Positions 1 to 7,869 of a DNA stretch of 25,240 bases are shown in pieces. Position numbers and translations under genes: made by a program. Under the pieces are notes generated by a model that did no database searches, was not told the origin of the DNA, and saw only the letters and a program-made list of their open reading frames with translations. Position 1 is the first letter of the stretch. Each line of letters starts with the position of its first letter. This stretch comes from JBOFCO01 sp051646105 (GTDB lineage: Bacteria; Pseudomonadota; Alphaproteobacteria; Rhodobacterales; Rhodobacteraceae), in NCBI GenBank assembly GCA_051646105.1, contig JBOFCO010000118.1, positions 1-25,240 of the forward strand, in the 5' to 3' direction.

Positions 1-104
1 AAATCAACGTCACCTCGCCCACAGGCATACAGGAACTGGAGCGGTTCGACGGCACCAATGCCGCGGCGAAAATCTGGGAAGCAATAGAGGCGAAGCGGAC
101 CTGA
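1..104 (+). CDS. gshB: Glutathione synthetase, C-terminal end (partial)
   Basis: Only the last 33 codons plus TGA are in the window; the gene starts upstream. The visible peptide contains INVTSPTGIQELERFDG, which matches the ATP-grasp end of bacterial glutathione synthetase (gamma-glutamylcysteine + glycine + ATP to glutathione, cytosolic). The Asn-Val-Thr-Ser-Pro-Thr-Gly run belongs to the metal- and phosphate-binding part of the ATP-grasp fold. The stop codon directly abuts the stop of the convergent comM gene, so the two genes meet with no spacer and no room for a separate terminator. The identification comes from memory of the conserved C-terminus, not from a full-length view. Confidence 0.85.
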   Translation, partial: INVTSPTGIQELERFDGTNAAAKIWEAIEAKRT

Positions 105-1619
105 TCACCCCTTCGCCCCGACCGCCAGCCGGTAGCTGACTGCTTCCGCAACATGCGGCTGTCGCACGTCCGCTGATCCCGCAAGATCGGCGATGGTGCG
201 CGCCACCCGCAGCACCCGGTGATAGCCGCGCGCCGACAGGCCGAACCGTTCGGCAACGCGGGCCAACAGGGCCTTGCCATCGGCATCGGGGGTGGCGACA
301 TCCTCCAGCATCGCGCCTTCGGCATCGGCATTGCTGCGGGCCGTCGGATGTTCGGCAAAGCGCGCCGCCTGAACCGCGCGTGCGGCGGCGACGCGCGCCG
401 CGACCGTGGCCGATGTGTCGCCCATGGAGGGCAGGTCCAGATCGGTGTAGGCGACCGGCGGCACCTCGACCCTCAGGTCGAAGCGATCCATCAGCGGGCC
501 GGAGATGCGCCCCAGATAGTCGTCCCCGCAAACCGGCACGCGGGCGCAGGCGCGGGCCGGGTCGGCCATATAGCCGCATTTGCAGGGGTTGGCGGCGGCC
601 ACCAGCACGAACCGGCAGGGATAGCGGATATGGGCATTGGCGCGGGCGACGACGACCTCTCCCGTCTCGATTGGCTGGCGCAGCGTTTCCAGCACGGCGC
701 GGGGAAATTCGGGGAATTCGTCCATGAACAGCACGCCGTTGTGCGCAAGGCTGATTTCCCCCGGCTTTGCGCCTCTCCCGCCGCCGACGATGGCCGCCAT
801 CGACGCGGTGTGATGCGGTTCGCGGAAGGGTCGTGCGCGGCTGATACCGCCTTCGTCCAGCAACCCCGACAGCGAATGGATCATCGAGGTTTCCAACGCC
901 TCGACCGCCGAAAGCGGTGGCAGGATGCCAGGCAGCCGCGCGGCCAGCATCGATTTGCCCGAACCGGGGCTGCCCACCATCAGCATGTGATGACGCCCGG
1001 CTGCGGCGATTTCGAGCGCACGCTTGGCGCGTTCCTGCCCCTTGACGTCGCGCAGGTCGCGCAATGCTGTTTCGTGGCGCACCTCGCCTGCTTCTGCCGG
1101 GGTCAACGCGATCTGCCCGGTCATGTGGCGAAGGATGTCCGACAGACTGCCCGCCCCGATCACTTGACACGCCCCGACCCAGGCGGCCTCTGCCCCGCAG
1201 GCCCTTGGGCAGACCAGTGTGCGGTCCTCCTCTGCCGCGGCCATGGCGGCGGGCAGGGCACCGGCCACCGGCACCAGCCGCCCGTCCAGCGACAATTCCC
1301 CCAGCGACACCACGCTTTCCACGGCGTCAACCGGCACGATCTCGATCGCGGCCAGCAGCGACAGCGCGATGGGCAGGTCGAAATGCGACCCCTCTTTCGG
1401 CATGTCGGCGGGCGACAGGTTGACGGTGATCCGCTTCGACGGCAGCGCGATCCCCATACCGGAAAGCGAGGCGCGGACCCGCTCCTTTGCCTCCGACACC
1501 GCCTTGTCGGGCAGGCCCACGATGTTGAAGGCGGGCAGGCCGGGGGCGACGGCGCATTGCACCTCGACCAGACGCGCCTCTACCCCCTCGAAAGCCACCG
1601 CATAGGTGCGTGCCACCAT
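105..1619 (-). CDS. comM: ComM/YifB-family AAA+ ATPase (Mg-chelatase-like)
   Basis: A complete 504-residue protein of normal family length. The N-terminal Lon-like S5 fold (about residues 1-170) includes FNIVGLPDKAVSEAKERVR and SPADMPKEGSHFDLPIAL. The AAA+ domain has Walker A GSPGSGKS (216-223) and Walker B VLFMDEFPEF (about 296-305). After these come the family's Cys cluster (NPCKCGY, then two more Cys to about residue 364) and the sensor/arginine-finger stretch GPLMDRFDLRVEV. The C-terminal helical Mg-chelatase-like domain contains LSARGYHRVLRVARTIADL. Characterised ComM proteins are hexameric helicases that promote branch migration during integration of transformed DNA. The ATG start has a GGGAG-like Shine-Dalgarno a short distance upstream. 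It lies 63 bp downstream of the GST gene on the same strand and may share its transcript. Confidence 0.95.
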   Translation of the reverse strand: MVARTYAVAFEGVEARLVEVQCAVAPGLPAFNIVGLPDKAVSEAKERVRASLSGMGIALPSKRITVNLSPADMPKEGSHFDLPIALSLLAAIEIVPVDAVESVVSLGELSLDGRLVPVAGALPAAMAAAEEDRTLVCPRACGAEAAWVGACQVIGAGSLSDILRHMTGQIALTPAEAGEVRHETALRDLRDVKGQERAKRALEIAAAGRHHMLMVGSPGSGKSMLAARLPGILPPLSAVEALETSMIHSLSGLLDEGGISRARPFREPHHTASMAAIVGGGRGAKPGEISLAHNGVLFMDEFPEFPRAVLETLRQPIETGEVVVARANAHIRYPCRFVLVAAANPCKCGYMADPARACARVPVCGDDYLGRISGPLMDRFDLRVEVPPVAYTDLDLPSMGDTSATVAARVAAARAVQAARFAEHPTARSNADAEGAMLEDVATPDADGKALLARVAERFGLSARGYHRVLRVARTIADLAGSADVRQPHVAEAVSYRLAVGAKG

Positions 1620-1682
1620 TCCAACCGCTCCCGCCCGTCAGGACTGGCCCCCGCCATGGTTAACGGTTTGCGGTGGAAGGGT

Positions 1683-2555
1683 TTAAGATTGGTAAATGGC
1701 CACGAAGGCGGGCCATGCTTCCGGGTCGGCTGCGGTCTTGTCACGACAGAAGGCATTGCAAAACCCCCAGACCTTGCCGCCCGCTTCCATGAAATGCGTG
1801 ACAGGTTTGCCGGAATAGGGACAGGCGGTGTTGACCGACGGGCCGCTGGCCACGGCCCGTGCCGCGACAGGTGCCGGGCCGGGCCAGGGCCGGGTCGCAT
1901 GATCGCGCTTGTAGAAGGCTTGTTCATAGTTTTCCGCCCGGCCCATGGCCCGCCAGCGCCGGAACGACGGATCGGCCAGATGCGCGGCGACGTAGGCGGC
2001 GGCTTCTGTTCCGACCGGGATACCATAGGTAGCGATGCGCGTGGCGGCGGGGGCAAAGAACACATCCGCTGCGCTGTAGCGTTCGCACAACCATGGGCCG
2101 TCACCCGCAAAGCGCGCCCGCGCCAGCGACCAGATCTCCTCTAGCCGGGCAACATCCGCCATCACATCGTCCGCATGCGCAACGCCGGTATAGGACGTGC
2201 CAAGATGCATGGGGCAGGCGCTGCGCAGGGCACCAAACCCCGCGTGCATTTCCGATGCCAGCCAGCGCGCCCGTGCCCGTGCTGCCGGGTCGGCAGGCCA
2301 GAGACCGGCATCTGGGTGGCGTTCGTGCAGGGTTTCGGCGATCGCCAGCGTTTCACCGATCACCTCGCCCTCTGGCGTGCGCACCGTTGGTGCGAGCCGC
2401 GCAGGTGCATAGGATTTCAGCAGTTCGGGCAGTTCGTCGGAATAAAGCCGCGCGGAATGGCAGCGGACCGGAATGCCGAACTTTTCGAACAGTAACCAGC
2501 CGCGAAGTGACCAGCTTGAATAGGTGCGATCGCCGATCACAAGGTCATAAGTCAT
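1683..2555 (-). CDS. Glutathione S-transferase with C-terminal Cys-motif extension
   Basis: The protein has 290 residues against about 200-230 for a plain GST. Residues 1-80 form the thioredoxin-like N-domain, with YSSWSLRGWLL near the glutathione site and a Glu-Thr-Leu-Ala-Ile-Ala-Glu-Thr-Leu segment at the usual ESxAI position. Residues about 88-215 form the helical C-domain (WLASEMHAGFGALR, YSAADVFFAPAATRI). Beyond it, a Pro/Ala-rich linker (about 220-240) leads to a tail with CPYSGKPV (C245) and WGFCNAFCRDKT (C266, C270), which resembles a YHS/TRASH-type metal-binding motif. The substrate is unknown. The start ATG is preceded by an AGGCAGGA-type ribosome site. The gene lies between the cobalamin pair and comM, and the context does not define its role. 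The GST assignment is firm; the metal-binding tail is inferred. Confidence 0.85.
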   Translation of the reverse strand: MTYDLVIGDRTYSSWSLRGWLLFEKFGIPVRCHSARLYSDELPELLKSYAPARLAPTVRTPEGEVIGETLAIAETLHERHPDAGLWPADPAARARARWLASEMHAGFGALRSACPMHLGTSYTGVAHADDVMADVARLEEIWSLARARFAGDGPWLCERYSAADVFFAPAATRIATYGIPVGTEAAAYVAAHLADPSFRRWRAMGRAENYEQAFYKRDHATRPWPGPAPVAARAVASGPSVNTACPYSGKPVTHFMEAGGKVWGFCNAFCRDKTAADPEAWPAFVAIYQS

Positions 2556-2638
2556 GTTCTGTCCTGCCTTTTCCGGATGTCCTGACAGCTAGCAGTTCGC
2601 TGGCAGCTATACCAAATCGGGAATTTTGCGATCCATCA

Positions 2639-3217
2639 TCACGGAACGTGATTGATCGCTTCCACCTGCCATCCGGAGACATCGACGGCCAGACAGGTGA
2701 CCGACAGATTGTCGATCCGGTGTGACAGCGCCTGCGATGCCGATACGCCCAATGCAACCTGCACCTGTGTCAGGATCAGGCCTGAATGGGCGACCGCCAC
2801 GATATCCCGCCCGGAAAAACTGCGTTGAAGTTCGGCCACTTCTGCCCCCGCGCGCTTTGCGACGTCATCCCAGCTTTCACCGCCCGGCGGCGCGACAGTG
2901 CCGGGATTTTCCCAATAGTCCCGGCTAAGCTCTGGATACGTTTCCGCCACTTCCGTGAAATGTTTGCCGTCCCAATCGCCGAAATGAAACTCGCGCAGAC
3001 CAGCACGATCGGGCAGGCGCCGTCGTCCCGAAGCCAGCGCATCCGCCGTCGCACGTGCGCGGGACAGGTCAGACGACACAAGCAGGGCCCCCGCCGGAAG
3101 AAAACGGTTCAGCCGGTCCAGTGCGAAGGTGTCGGACAGGTCCGCAGGCACATCCCGCCAGCCGGTGAAGGCGGTCTGATGCGTCGGGCCATGGCGTACC
3201 CACCAGAACCGGGTCAT
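2639..3217 (-). CDS. Histidine phosphatase, probable alpha-ribazole phosphatase (CobC-like)
   Basis: A 192-residue branch-1 histidine phosphatase. The phosphorylated-His motif is VRHGPTH (R8, H9, G10), the acidic loop is LREFHFGDWDG, and the second catalytic His lies in IVAVAHSGLI. The start is fixed by a 4-base ATGA overlap with the stop of cobU at 3214-3217, a typical sign of translational coupling. In CobC the substrate is alpha-ribazole-5'-phosphate (or adenosylcobalamin-5'-phosphate), a late step of the cobalamin nucleotide loop. Coupling to cobU supports that role, but the superfamily is broad and another phosphomonoester or sugar phosphate remains possible. A weak hairpin-like dyad (2587-2608) lies beyond the stop, without a clear T-tract. 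Confidence 0.85.
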   Translation of the reverse strand: MTRFWWVRHGPTHQTAFTGWRDVPADLSDTFALDRLNRFLPAGALLVSSDLSRARATADALASGRRRLPDRAGLREFHFGDWDGKHFTEVAETYPELSRDYWENPGTVAPPGGESWDDVAKRAGAEVAELQRSFSGRDIVAVAHSGLILTQVQVALGVSASQALSHRIDNLSVTCLAVDVSGWQVEAINHVP

Positions 3218-3768
3218 GGCGCGGACAGGTTTTCGGGCAGACTGCCCTTCAGCACCATCGGGATGCCCGCGACCACCATCGCCACCCCGTCTGCATGTGT
3301 GGCAAGGCGCTGGTTCAGCAACCCCTGCGCATCGCGGAAGCGGCGGGCAAGCGCGTTTTCCGGGATGATGCCCAGCCCTGTTTCGTTTGACACGATGATG
3401 ACGTGCGTACGGCATTCCGCAAGGGCAGCGCAAAGCGCATCGGTTTCCGCAGCAAGGTCGCTTTCCGCCAAAAGGTGATTGGTCAGCCACAGGCTGGCGC
3501 AATCGATCAGCACCACCTCTGTCGCGCCAGCGTCACGCAGGATCGGCAGCAGGTCCATGGGCGCTTCGGTCACGCGCCAGTGGCTTCCGCGTCTTTGCCT
3601 GTGCAGCGCGATCCTTGCCGCCATATCGCTGTCGCCCGGCCATGGCGCGCAGGTTGCAACATAGTGCCGCGCCAGCCCGGTAGCGGCGGCAAGCTGTTCG
3701 GCAAGCGCCGATTTCCCTGACCGCGCCCCGCCGAGGACCAAAAAAACTTTCCAGGTTTGATGAACCAT
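3214..3768 (-). CDS. cobU: Bifunctional adenosylcobinamide kinase / adenosylcobinamide-phosphate guanylyltransferase
   Basis: A 184-residue protein (CobU/CobP) of normal length. The P-loop is LVLGGARSGKSALAEQLA near the N-terminus. Conserved internal segments are YVATCAPWPGDSDMAARI, the guanylylation-region HRQRRGSHWRVTEAP with its active-site His, LIDCASLWLTNHLL, and VSNETGLGIIPENALARRFRD. The enzyme phosphorylates adenosylcobinamide and transfers GMP from GTP to give adenosylcobinamide-GDP. The frame stays open upstream, but the ATG at 3768 gives the usual family N-terminus a few residues before the P-loop and has a GGA-rich stretch upstream, so I chose it. The gene is coupled by ATGA to the following phosphatase. 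It is divergent from the broken sigma-factor gene; the 106 bp between them must hold both promoters. Confidence 0.93.
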   Translation of the reverse strand: MVHQTWKVFLVLGGARSGKSALAEQLAAATGLARHYVATCAPWPGDSDMAARIALHRQRRGSHWRVTEAPMDLLPILRDAGATEVVLIDCASLWLTNHLLAESDLAAETDALCAALAECRTHVIIVSNETGLGIIPENALARRFRDAQGLLNQRLATHADGVAMVVAGIPMVLKGSLPENLSAP

Positions 3769-3874
3769 TTCCCGATCCGTGCGTTGACCCTTCGCGTAGC
3801 GCTGCATCCGCTTGCTGACCAGCACCCGATGCACCAGCGATCCCTGCGCGATGTAACCAGAGGCAGAGGGCATC

Positions 3875-4765
3875 ATGGCACTTGACGCAGCAAACGACCA
3901 GAGCCTTGCCCGGAATCTTGCCACACAGGCGCGGCGCGCGGAATTGCTGGACGCGGAAACAGAGCGCGGCCTTGCAGTCGCCTGGAGAGATCACCGCGAT
4001 GCCGACGCGCTGCACCGGCTTATCATGGCCTATATGCGGCTGGCGATTTCCATGGCGGTAAAGTTTCGCCGGTATGGCGCGCCGATGAACGATCTGGTTC
4101 AGGAGGCTGTGCTGGGCCTGATGAAAGCTGCCGAAAAATTCGATCCGGATCGGGGGGTGCGGTTTTCGACCTATGCGGTCTGGTGGATCAAGGCCGGTAT
4201 TCAGGATTATGTGATGCGCAACTAGTCGGTGGTGCGCACAGGGTCGACCTCTGGCCAGAAAGCGCTGTTCTTCAACATGCGCCGCGTACAGGCAAAGCTG
4301 GAGCGTGAGGCCATGGTGAGGGGGCAGCGGCTTGATCCCCACCAGCTTCGTGCCCGTCTTGCCAGCGAGATCGGGGTAACGCTGGCGGAGGTCGAGATGA
4401 TGGAGGGGCGGCTAGGTGGTTCTGACCTGTCGCTGAACGCTCCCCAAGGCACTGGGGACGAAAGCCGCGAATGGGTCGAAACCATCGCTGATGACGCCCC
4501 GCAGGGCGCCGATACCTTTGCGCTTCGTCATGACGATGCGATCGTGCGCCGCTGGATCGCCGGGGCCATGGCAGCCCTGTCCCCGCGCGAAAGATTGATC
4601 GTTGTGGCCCGAAAGCTGGACGAGGTTCCCCGCACATTGGAAAGCCTTGCCGGGGAACTTTGCCTGTCGAAAGAACGCGTCCGTCAGCTGGAGGCCGTGG
4701 CCCTTGCCAAGATGCGCCGCGCGCTGGAGGGCGACGGGCCCGAGGCGCACGCCTTTCTGTTGTGA
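3875..4765 (+). pseudogene. rpoH: RpoH-family (sigma-32-like) sigma factor interrupted by in-frame TAG
   Basis: Read through, this is a 296-codon frame of normal RpoH length. Region 2 has APMNDLVQEAVLGLMKAAEK and FSTYAVWWIKAGIQDYVMRN. The RpoH-box-like segment is QKALFFNMRRVQAKLE. The region 4 helix-turn-helix has LAGELCLSKERVRQLEA. At 4223-4225 the frame has TAG where family members read Trp in R-N-W-S, so one G-to-A change from TGG explains it. As written the product stops after 116 residues, before sigma region 3. The rest stays open to its natural TGA with no frameshift and intact motifs, so the lesion is recent, a sequencing error, or read through. A GTG just after the stop (4229) could restart translation but would yield only regions 3-4. 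It resembles the second RpoH paralogue (RpoHII type) of Rhodobacterales; that subtype call is from memory. Confidence 0.8.
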
Positions 4766-4786
4766 TCCTGCCCGAAGGGTATTGTG

Positions 4787-6376
4787 TCAGCGCATCGCGA
4801 TGCCGACCGGATCCTGATCCGGTGCGATGATAAAATGTGCCCCTGCCTCAAGCCGCTGCCAGTCACCGCTTGCCCCGCCGGGCCAGATCACGCGAACGTC
4901 GGCATATTCGTCACCGCCCAGACCGAAGTGCTGCCAGCCGAGTTGCCCGCCGGCATGGCCGCCCCCCAAAGTGATTTCGCGCGTCAGTATGCTGCCATCG
5001 GTCCTGCGCAGTTCGACGATCGCACCGATTGCATCGCGGTTGCTATCGGGCTGGGTCAGCCTGACCTTTACCCAATTGCCTGCCGGGGGCATGCCGGTAT
5101 TGCGCCAGATTTCGGTCGGCTGATTGCGGTTCACTGCCACCATGTCAAGCATGCCGTCCATGTTCAGGTCGACCAGCGCCCCACCCCGGCCCTGTGCAAA
5201 GCTTGCCGTGCCTGCGGCCACCGAACTTTCCGCAAAGCTTCCGTCAGCGCGTTGCAAAAGCAGGTTGTTCGGATCCTTTTCAGCGAAATCGGGCATGTCC
5301 CAGACATTGCCCTTGACGATATACAGGTCTGGCAGACCGTCGTTGTTTACGTCTCCAAACTCTGCATGCCAGGCGGTCGAGGGCCGCAGATCGTCGCCCG
5401 TATGCGGGCGATGTGCGGTCACGCCGCGAGGAAAAGCGATATCCTTGAACACCGGGCGCAGGTCGTTGCCGCTGGGCGCTTCGGTCAAGGTCTGCAATTT
5501 GTTGTCGGCCATGCTGGTCAGGAAATAGTCAGGATAGCCGTCCCCGGTCAGATCGGCGGAAGCGATGCCCATGCCCCAGATGCGCAACCGCGCCCAGCCC
5601 TCGGCATCGGTGTAAAGCGCGGGCGGGGCGTCAGGCGCCATGTGCCAAAGCTGTTCTTGCCCGCCCTTGTAATATTCCCGGTCGTTTGAGACCCGCAGCG
5701 ACGGCTGACCGGAACGGTCCCAGTCTGTGAACAGCATCGACAATGCGCAATGACCGGGGGCCAGAGGCAGGGGCGGGGCAAAGCCCTTGCCCTGCGGACG
5801 ATACAAATGTCCCGGCGTGCAACTGCCCCAGGGAAAGGCTTCCTGCGCGCGGTCGATATAGCTGCCTATGGCCAGCGTCGGCCAGTCCTGTCCCTTTTCC
5901 CAGGTTGCGGCAAAGGCGGTGGACCACAGATCGAGCCCGTCAAACCCCCAATCCTTGCCCGCGTCAGAAAACTGGCAGTCGCCAAGCCCTTTCATCAACC
6001 GGTCGGGTCCGACGCGCAAAAGCACCAGATCGGTGATCCCGTCGCTGTCGATGTCCAGCGGATAGGCCCCGGTGACCTGATCCAGTTCCAGCCCGCTTTC
6101 CGATGGTGTGAATTTCAGCGCACCGCCACCAGGGCTGTCATTGCGAAACAACTGCGCCTTTGCCGTGCCGCCTGCCACAAACAGTTCAGGCTTCATATCG
6201 GCGTTGCAGTCAAAGACCGCCGCCCCGCCGCCCACCATGAAGGTCCATTCCCCGGTAAAGCTGTGCAACAGCCCGGAAGATGCGGTTTCATCCGCAAAGA
6301 CCGGCACCGCCGGTTCCTGTGCCCCGGCGGCATGCGCCGACGCCACACAGGCCAGAATCATTCCGACCCGGATCAT
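4787..6376 (-). CDS. Exported FG-GAP/VCBS repeat protein with ASPIC/UnbV domain (CRTAC1-like)
   Basis: A 529-residue protein with a signal peptide (residues 1-19, ending near AHAAGA). Several integrin-like FG-GAP/VCBS repeats carry Asp-rich calcium loops: DCNADMKPELFVAGG, DIDSDGITDLVLLR, DLTGDGYPDYFLTS, DVNNDGLPDLYIVKG and DLNMDGMLDMVAVN. These form a beta-propeller-type fold. The C-terminal part (about 440-515) matches the ASPIC/UnbV module, with NRDAIGAIVELRR, GGGHAGGQLGWQHFGLG and VRVIWPGG. The location is periplasmic or extracellular; the molecular role is unknown, and a ligand-binding or partner role is usual for such propellers. Its start overlaps the stop of the haloperoxidase gene by ATGA, so the two exported proteins are made together. 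Confidence 0.88.
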   Translation of the reverse strand: MIRVGMILACVASAHAAGAQEPAVPVFADETASSGLLHSFTGEWTFMVGGGAAVFDCNADMKPELFVAGGTAKAQLFRNDSPGGGALKFTPSESGLELDQVTGAYPLDIDSDGITDLVLLRVGPDRLMKGLGDCQFSDAGKDWGFDGLDLWSTAFAATWEKGQDWPTLAIGSYIDRAQEAFPWGSCTPGHLYRPQGKGFAPPLPLAPGHCALSMLFTDWDRSGQPSLRVSNDREYYKGGQEQLWHMAPDAPPALYTDAEGWARLRIWGMGIASADLTGDGYPDYFLTSMADNKLQTLTEAPSGNDLRPVFKDIAFPRGVTAHRPHTGDDLRPSTAWHAEFGDVNNDGLPDLYIVKGNVWDMPDFAEKDPNNLLLQRADGSFAESSVAAGTASFAQGRGGALVDLNMDGMLDMVAVNRNQPTEIWRNTGMPPAGNWVKVRLTQPDSNRDAIGAIVELRRTDGSILTREITLGGGHAGGQLGWQHFGLGGDEYADVRVIWPGGASGDWQRLEAGAHFIIAPDQDPVGIAMR

Positions 6377-7701
6377 TTCTTCATCCTCAGTGCCGTGGCA
6401 TAGGCCCCTATGCAGCGTCCCTGTTCCAGACCGCGTTCAATTGCCGCGCGGAAATGGATGCCACCATAAAGCCGCGACAGGGCGGCTTCCTCCGCTGCGG
6501 CGTCGAAGTTGGGGAAGCTGCGGGCAGGAAGGCCGTCTGCCTCATGCGTGGTATCCGAAAAGGCGAAATCGATGCCGAAAGCGGCGTTCAGCACTGCGGC
6601 CGCCGCGCCCGATTGGGTGGAATGCCCGGACGGATATTCCGGGAAGGGCGGGGTGATCAGCATCGGCTGCCATTTTGGATCGATCACCCGGTTGATATAG
6701 GTCACTGGTCGCAGCAGGTCATACTCGAACTTGGTATGCCAGCAGCCGATGAAGGAATCCGCAACGGCGATCCCAAGACGGGCCAGCACTTCGGCCCGGC
6801 GCGGGGCATCGGCGCCCTGCTGTTCCAGAATGACCAGACTTATCGAAATCCAGTGGCCGGGCGGCGTGGGGGAAAGCATCGGATCGTCGGACCAGAAGCG
6901 CGCTATCAGCTTCTGTTCATCGGTAAGCTTCGCCGTCATGGCGTGAACCTCGGCCGCCTCGGCGTAGAAATCCGATGCCGGGTCCTCGGAATAGGCGGGC
7001 GGGGGCGGCAGGTTGCAGGTGCTGCCCGCAGGCATGGCAAAAGTCCGGATCTTGCCCCAGCCGGGAAGCAGGGGTTTCTGTTGCAGCGCAACCTTGCTGG
7101 TCGGAACCCAATGCGCTGGCCCGCTGGCAAGAACGTATTCCTCGGGAAAGCCGAGATTGACGATCTGCGCGCCGCCATCCTGTTCGGACCATGCGATGAC
7201 ATGCGCGGCCACTGCCCGGCCATGCGCTGCGCTGCGTTCGACGACATCGGGGGCAAGGCCGTCTGCCACCGCTTCGGAAAGAATGCGGGCCATCGCTGCC
7301 TTGGCCCGCTGGCCGGTGGGGCCGGTATTCGAGAAAAACATGTCGGTCGCTTCGGCCAGCGCGGCATTCAGCACGACGGCATCGTCATACTCCAACCCCG
7401 TTTCGCGTCCAGGCGGCGACGCCAGTCCTTGTACCTGTCCGGCCAACGAAACTGCATCCGGGTTTCCCGTCGCCAAGGCCTCATGCGCGATGATGCCGGT
7501 ATAGGCAAAGGCACGGCTGGCCACCGGGGGTGAATAGGTTGGCGTGTGGCGCACCAGTTCCAGCGTCAGGCGATACCAGTCGTGGATCACGCGCGCACCA
7601 TCGATCCCGGCCCATGCCGGGGCTGCCGTCATTGCGGGAGAGATCAGGACAAGCAACAGGAACGCATAGGCCGCAGCCATGCTTTTGCGCAGGGTCTTCA
7701 T
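6373..7701 (-). CDS. Exported vanadium-dependent haloperoxidase-family protein (PAP2 superfamily)
   Basis: The protein has 442 residues, with a signal peptide (1-31, hydrophobic core AYAFLLLVLISP, ending near APAWA). The vanadate/phosphate pocket motifs are complete: KFEYDLLRP (K324, R331), EYPSGHS (S358, G359, H360) and SRLYGGIHF (R410, H416). The K-x6-RP, PSGH and SR-x5-H spacing fits the vanadium chloroperoxidase/PAP2 fold. Characterised relatives oxidise halides with peroxide or act as acid phosphatases; these motifs alone cannot separate the two. The position after the final His that is Asp in chloroperoxidase is Ala420 here. The ATG at 7701 was chosen because GGGAGGAG lies directly upstream; a start six residues earlier lacks that site. 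It heads a two-gene unit with the FG-GAP/ASPIC protein. Confidence 0.9.
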   Translation of the reverse strand: MKTLRKSMAAAYAFLLLVLISPAMTAAPAWAGIDGARVIHDWYRLTLELVRHTPTYSPPVASRAFAYTGIIAHEALATGNPDAVSLAGQVQGLASPPGRETGLEYDDAVVLNAALAEATDMFFSNTGPTGQRAKAAMARILSEAVADGLAPDVVERSAAHGRAVAAHVIAWSEQDGGAQIVNLGFPEEYVLASGPAHWVPTSKVALQQKPLLPGWGKIRTFAMPAGSTCNLPPPPAYSEDPASDFYAEAAEVHAMTAKLTDEQKLIARFWSDDPMLSPTPPGHWISISLVILEQQGADAPRRAEVLARLGIAVADSFIGCWHTKFEYDLLRPVTYINRVIDPKWQPMLITPPFPEYPSGHSTQSGAAAAVLNAAFGIDFAFSDTTHEADGLPARSFPNFDAAAEEAALSRLYGGIHFRAAIERGLEQGRCIGAYATALRMKK

Positions 7702-7869
7702 CGCTCCTCCCGGTCTCACACCGGGTGCCAGCTAACGACAGCGGGCGTGACAGTGCAAGCGTCGAACCAGGCGATTGATGGAAACAGGGCTGCGCGGCGC
7801 ACGAAACACCGGGTTGAGTTCGGACGACTGCCCCCCTAAACCTGCTATGAAACCGGGCCGGAGTATCCG
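7702..7869. promoter_or_regulatory. Divergent promoter region, haloperoxidase / coaBC
   Basis: This 168-bp spacer lies between two divergently read units and must contain both promoters. A possible plus-strand element is TTGAGT (7814-7819) with TAAACC (7837-7842) at 17-bp spacing, upstream of coaBC. This is a weak match and is offered only as a candidate. No operator-like dyad stood out. Confidence 0.3.

Noticed and set aside
219..2144. Long plus-strand open frame (641 codons) across comM and the GST gene
   Set aside because: Antisense shadow of two clearly recognisable minus-strand genes; its translation is low-complexity (R/G/H/Q-rich) with no family motif.
2587..2608. Stem with TTCG/CGAA loop between the phosphatase and GST genes as a terminator
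   Set aside because: Two mismatches in nine pairs and no T-tract on the relevant strand; left as a note only.
4223..4225. TAG read as a recoded sense codon (general amber reassignment)
   Set aside because: Other genes here (hisG and the moeB-like gene) end naturally with TAG, so general reassignment is unlikely.
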